From Roseiarcus sp049514155 (GTDB lineage Bacteria > Pseudomonadota > Alphaproteobacteria > Rhizobiales > Beijerinckiaceae): DNA of 13,463 nucleotides. The position numbers and the translations under genes were made by a program. The notes under the pieces are model-generated. The model had not been told where the DNA came from, did not search any database, and worked only from the letters and a program-made list of their open reading frames with translations. Positions 10,503 to 13,463 of this stretch are shown piece after piece. The DNA is taken from positions 1 to 13,463 of the forward strand of contig NZ_JBEKVH010000108.1 of assembly GCF_049514155.1 (NCBI RefSeq). Reading direction: 5' to 3'. Every line of letters starts with the position of its first letter. Position 1 is the stretch's first letter.

Positions 10503-10574
10503 GTCGTTCGCCAATCCCGTTCCTTCCGCGTCAAAGAAACACCTGCCGGACGAGCCGGTCTGTTCGGCGAAGCC
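10503..10574 (-). repeat. Leader copy 1 of a tandem duplication
   Basis: This 72-base leader of the sulfotransferase fusion gene aligns without gaps to 11027-11098 in front of the module gene. The best-conserved core is 10511-10532, where 20 of 22 bases match 11035-11056 by hand count. Both copies contain an AAGGA ribosome-like site 6 bases before an in-frame TTG (10514 here). Confidence 0.7.
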
Positions 10575-10651
10575 AGCCTATATTGCTACATCGCAGCGAA
10601 AGGAAATCAAGCAATCGCGAGGGCCTGGGGGCATTGGCGCGGCGGCTGGAA

Positions 10652-10999
10652 TTATCTGTTGAATCTGAGTTTTCGACGGACCGCGCGGGAGATGATGTTG
10701 GGCAGGTCGAACAGGGCTGGCGTGCGCTTGGCGACTCGTCGGGCGAGGAAGGCCAAAAGAATCAGGAGGACGACGTCGTCCGCCCCGCCGTACCATTTGC
10801 CGTCGGGCGCCAAGCCGCGGGGCCTAAACACATAGAAGATTGTGACCGCAATCAATGCGACGAGGGATCCATGGCGGCTCGTCGCGGCCAAAAGCCGGGA
10901 TTTCCACCCCGTGGGCGCGGCGCCGGCCGGCGCGGGTTCGTCAGGGGGGATCGCAACCGCGTCGAGCCGCGGCGCCCCGCGGCCCTCCGCCGCCGCCAT
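10652..10999 (-). CDS. Stand-alone DUF1232-like membrane module, paralogue of the neighbouring fusion's C-terminus
   Basis: A small protein of 115 residues from the ATG at 10999, which has AGGAA 9 bases upstream. In-frame alternatives are an ATG at 11008 (ribosome site too close), a TTG at 11038 behind AAGGA, and a TTG at 11131 (159 residues). Residues 3-115 align with 250-362 of the downstream sulfotransferase fusion without a gap, 56 of 113 identical by hand count, and best at KRTPAL-DLP near the end. One hydrophobic stretch (about 45-58) and a second (about 75-88) flank a polar turn with PD and DD, so membrane association is likely. The DUF1232-like core is degraded (RGLAPDG in place of NDLIPDD). 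No sulfotransferase domain is present. It may be a remnant or a free membrane partner; intact frame and diverged sequence favour a gene that is still under some constraint. Confidence 0.65.
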   Translation of the reverse strand: MAAAEGRGAPRLDAVAIPPDEPAPAGAAPTGWKSRLLAATSRHGSLVALIAVTIFYVFRPRGLAPDGKWYGGADDVVLLILLAFLARRVAKRTPALFDLPNIISRAVRRKLRFNR

Positions 11000-11250
11000 T
11001 GGCGCCATTTCCTGATTTTCACTCGCTTCGCGGGCCAATTCCGTTCCTTCCGCCTCGAGGATAAAAGCGTGTGTCGAACCGGCGTTCGCTTCAAGGCCAA
11101 GCCGACGCGTCAAGACCGGACTATAGAGCAAATCGCGCGACCGCGCCGGGACGGGCGGGCAAAATCCATGGCGTGGATGTTTAAGGCTGTCGCCGGGTGG
11201 GGCGAGCGAGCCGGTTTCCTTCGCCCCTCCGCCCTGCTATCCCGCCGCTC
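11000..11250. promoter_or_regulatory. Divergent region between the module gene and lepA
   Basis: These 251 bases must hold the promoters of lepA (+) and probably of the module gene (-). The left part is leader copy 2. A CTATAG hexamer at 11121-11126 could be a -10 box on either strand (TATAGA on +, TATAGT on -), but no good -35 box is visible at 16-18 bases on either side. The stretch just before lepA is G/C-rich with no clear ribosome site. Confidence 0.35.
11027..11098 (-). repeat. Leader copy 2 of a tandem duplication
   Basis: Partner of the leader at 10503-10574. The core 11035-11056 is almost identical to the other copy, and the TTG at 11038 stands in the same place behind AAGGA. Reading on in frame from this TTG leads into the module gene, so this part could be coding in both genes. 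Confidence 0.7.
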
Positions 11251-13056
11251 ATGACCGCCCACCGAATAGAGAACATCCGCAATTTCTCCATCGTCGCCCA
11301 CATCGACCACGGCAAGTCGACGCTCGCCGACCGGCTGATCCAGCAGACCGGCGCGGTGGCGGAGCGGGACATGGTCGAGCAGGTGCTCGATTCGATGGAT
11401 ATCGAGCGCGAGCGCGGCATCACCATCAAGGCGCAGACGGTGCGCCTCGAATACAAGGCCCAGGACGGCAAGACCTACATCCTCAATCTGATGGACACGC
11501 CCGGCCATGTCGACTTCGCCTACGAAGTGTCGCGGTCGCTGGCGGCGTGCGAAGGCTCGCTGCTGGTCGTCGACGCCAGCCAGGGGGTCGAAGCGCAGAC
11601 GCTCGCCAACGTCTATCACGCGCTCGACGCCGGCCACGAGATCGTGCCGGTGCTGAACAAGATCGACCTGCCCGCCGCCGAGCCCGACCGCATCAAGCAG
11701 CAGATCGAGGACGTCATCGGCCTCGACGCGTCGCAAGCGGTGGCGATCTCGGCCAAGACAGGCCTCGGCGTCGATCTGGTGCTGGAGGCGATCGTCCAGC
11801 GCCTGCCGCCGCCCACGGGCGACGAGACCGCGCCGCTGAAGGCGCTGCTGGTCGACTCGTGGTACGACGCCTATCTCGGCGTTGTCGTTCTGGTGCGCAT
11901 CCTCGACGGCTCGTTGAAGACCGGCATGCGCATCCGCATGATGGGCGCCGACGCGCATTACGAGATCGACCGCGTCGGCGTCTTCCGCCCCAAGATGGTC
12001 GAGGTCGACGGGCTCGGCCCGGGCGAGATCGGCTACATCACCGCCCAGATCAAGCAGGTCGCCGACACCCGCGTCGGCGACACGATCACCGACGACAGAC
12101 ATCCGACCGCCCATGCGCTGCCGGGCTTCAAGCCGGCGCAGCCGGTGGTGTTCTGCGGCCTGTTCCCGACCGACGCCGCCGATTTCGAGGCGCTGCGCGC
12201 CGCGATGGGCAGGCTCCGCCTCAACGACGCGAGCTTCTCTTACGAGATGGAGACGTCGGCGGCGCTCGGCTTCGGTTTCCGCTGCGGCTTCCTCGGCCTG
12301 TTGCACCTCGAGATCATCCAGGAGCGGCTCGAGCGCGAGTTCAACCTCGATCTCATCGCCACCGCGCCGAGCGTCATCTACAAGGTCAACCTCACCGACG
12401 GGACCGAGCTCGAGCTGCACAATCCGGTCGACCTGCCCGACCTCGTGCGGGTCACCGAGATCAGCGAGCCGTGGATCAAGGCGACCATCCTCACGCCCGA
12501 CGATTACCTCGGCGCGATCCTCAAGCTGTGCCAGGATCGGCGCGGCCTGCAGGTCGATCTCTCCTATGTCGGCAAGCGAGCGATGGTCGTCTACGAGCTG
12601 CCGCTCAACGAAGTCGTGTTTGACTTCTACGACCGGTTGAAATCGGTGTCGAAGGGCTACGCCTCGTTCGACTACCAGATCATCGACTACCGCCCCGGCG
12701 ACCTGGTCAAGATGTCGATCCTGGTCAACGGCGAGCCGGTCGACGCGCTGTCGATGCTGGTCCACCGCGACCGCGCCGAGATGCGCGGGCGCAACATGGT
12801 CGAGAAGCTCAGGGACCTCATCCCGCCGCACATGTTCCAGATCCCGATCCAGGCGGCGCTGGGGGCCAAGATCATCGCCCGCGAGACGATCCGCGCCTTG
12901 CGCAAGGACGTCACCGCCAAGTGCTACGGCGGCGACGCCACCCGCAAGCGCAAGCTGCTCGAGAAGCAGAAGGCGGGAAAAAAGAAGATGCGCCAATTCG
13001 GCAAGGTCGACATCCCGCAGGAGGCTTTTATCGCCGCGCTCAAGATGGATTCATGA
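11251..13056 (+). CDS. lepA: Elongation factor 4 (LepA), ribosome-associated GTPase
   Basis: A 601-residue translational GTPase that acts on stalled or mis-translocated ribosomes and in ribosome biogenesis. G motifs are complete: AHIDHGKS (16-23), RGIT (55-58), DTPGHVDF (82-89), NKID (136-139), SAKTG (167-171). The catalytic His87 is in DTPGH. The EF-G-like domains follow, and the LepA-specific C-terminal domain ends with TRKRKLLEKQKAGKKKMRQF and GKVDIPQEAFIAALK. The ATG at 11251 is chosen because family proteins start with a few residues before IRNFSIVAHIDHGKS; an upstream in-frame GTG at 11197 would add 18 unrelated residues. It is divergent from the module gene and followed after 70 bases by the GlcG-like gene. 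Confidence 0.98.
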   Translation: MTAHRIENIRNFSIVAHIDHGKSTLADRLIQQTGAVAERDMVEQVLDSMDIERERGITIKAQTVRLEYKAQDGKTYILNLMDTPGHVDFAYEVSRSLAACEGSLLVVDASQGVEAQTLANVYHALDAGHEIVPVLNKIDLPAAEPDRIKQQIEDVIGLDASQAVAISAKTGLGVDLVLEAIVQRLPPPTGDETAPLKALLVDSWYDAYLGVVVLVRILDGSLKTGMRIRMMGADAHYEIDRVGVFRPKMVEVDGLGPGEIGYITAQIKQVADTRVGDTITDDRHPTAHALPGFKPAQPVVFCGLFPTDAADFEALRAAMGRLRLNDASFSYEMETSAALGFGFRCGFLGLLHLEIIQERLEREFNLDLIATAPSVIYKVNLTDGTELELHNPVDLPDLVRVTEISEPWIKATILTPDDYLGAILKLCQDRRGLQVDLSYVGKRAMVVYELPLNEVVFDFYDRLKSVSKGYASFDYQIIDYRPGDLVKMSILVNGEPVDALSMLVHRDRAEMRGRNMVEKLRDLIPPHMFQIPIQAALGAKIIARETIRALRKDVTAKCYGGDATRKRKLLEKQKAGKKKMRQFGKVDIPQEAFIAALKMDS

Positions 13057-13114
13057 GCGCCAGTCATGCGATGTTCGCCTCGGGCGCTGAGCACTCGAGT
13101 CGGGGCGCTGGATC

Positions 13115-13122
13115 GGGAGGAG
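13115..13122 (+). promoter_or_regulatory. Strong ribosome binding site of the GlcG-like gene
   Basis: GGGAGGAG ends 4 bases before the ATG at 13127, with GGAGG at a 6-base distance. It is the strongest ribosome site in the window and fixes the start of the partial gene. Confidence 0.75.
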
Positions 13123-13126
13123 CGTT

Positions 13127-13463
13127 ATGATCAATCGCAGAATTTTTGCCGCGCTCAGCGCCGTCGCTTTGGCGGGCTCGGTCGCGCAGGCACAGACCTT
13201 GCCCACGCACCGGATACCGGCGGCGCTGGCAGTCGAGGCGGCGAGCGAGACGGTGGCGGCTTGCGCCAAGCAGGGCTATCACGAGACCGCGCAAGTGGTC
13301 GACGCCGACGGCGTGATCATCGCCACAATGCGTGGGGACGTCGCCGGCGCGCACACCCTGGATAGCGCGCTTTACAAGGCCTACACCGCCGCGTCGTTCA
13401 AGAACGACACGCTCGCGCTCGCCGCGCGCGCCAAGGGCGAGGATTCGATCGAGCCTCTCTCTA
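13127..13463 (+). CDS. Exported GlcG/HbpS-family (DUF336) protein, 3' end outside window
   Basis: The first 112 residues of a gene cut by the window end. A Sec signal peptide is visible: MINRR, a hydrophobic core (IFAALSAVALAGSV), and AQA at 20-22, with cleavage expected before Gln23. The mature part resembles the heme-binding GlcG/HbpS fold: AAxETVAACAKQGYHETAQV (residues 39-58), then the strand-turn VVDADGVIIATMRGD, then SALYKAYTAASFKNDTLALA, which corresponds to the family helix with a conserved Lys and Ala pattern. Members bind heme or small ligands outside the cytoplasm; the exact role here is unknown. It lies 70 bases after lepA on the same strand and may have its own promoter or be co-transcribed. 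Confidence 0.8.
   Translation, partial: MINRRIFAALSAVALAGSVAQAQTLPTHRIPAALAVEAASETVAACAKQGYHETAQVVDADGVIIATMRGDVAGAHTLDSALYKAYTAASFKNDTLALAARAKGEDSIEPLS

Noticed and set aside
10479..10651. A small RNA or terminator between the two module genes
   Set aside because: Apart from the leader repeat no stable hairpin with a T-tract was found by eye in these 173 bases.
9360..10835. A 491-codon plus-strand open frame across the sulfotransferase gene
   Set aside because: It runs antisense to the sulfotransferase motifs, has no recognisable domain, and spans two minus-strand genes and their gap.
9176..11250. A mobile element around the sulfotransferase pair
   Set aside because: No transposase, integrase, tRNA-end target or flanking inverted repeats are visible; base composition is like that of the neighbours.
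11110..12996. A 628-codon open frame antisense to lepA
   Set aside because: Same reason: composition is typical of an antisense shadow, and lepA on the other strand is complete with all G motifs.

Overview
The window is a GC-rich stretch of a bacterial chromosome, most likely from an alphaproteobacterium of the order Hyphomicrobiales (Rhizobiales). Three things point there: an F1-only ATP synthase operon (atpHAGDC) without F0 genes, which is the split arrangement typical of Alphaproteobacteria; an NDUFS6-like CHCC zinc-finger protein; and a dispersed palindromic repeat of the kind common in rhizobial genomes. The genus cannot be fixed from this sequence. No tRNA, rRNA, CRISPR array or insertion sequence was recognised.

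Layout. (1) Positions 1-2600: a 5'-truncated BenE-type benzoate transporter on + runs tail-to-tail into a salicylate-hydroxylase-type FAD monooxygenase on -, and their stop codons overlap. The monooxygenase lies 4 bases behind a small zf-CHCC protein. (2) 2829-4043: an outer-surface lipoprotein of unknown function on +. (3) 4137-4230: an imperfect palindromic repeat between the converging lipoprotein gene and atpC. (4) 4263-9175: the F1 operon on -, in order atpH, atpA, atpG, atpD, atpC. (5) 9390-11038: upstream of atpH on the same strand, a sulfotransferase fused to a C-terminal DUF1232-like membrane module, preceded by a second gene made almost only of that module. (6) 11251-13056: lepA (EF4) on +, divergent from the module gene. 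(7) 13127-end: the start of an exported GlcG/HbpS-type protein on +, cut by the window end.

How the parts work together. The ATP synthase genes are a complete, intact F1 set with all catalytic motifs, and lepA is intact, so most of the window is housekeeping. The zf-CHCC protein belongs to a family tied to respiratory complex I. The BenE/monooxygenase pair hints at handling of aromatic acids but the two genes are convergent, not one operon.

The most unusual part is 9390-11100. The two neighbouring genes share a 5' leader that aligns in frame and a C-terminal module that aligns without gaps over 113 residues (56 identical by hand count). Only one of them carries the sulfotransferase domain. 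This looks like a tandem duplication followed by an in-frame loss (or gain) of a whole catalytic domain. I found no complete new multi-gene system; this pair is the best candidate for something undescribed.
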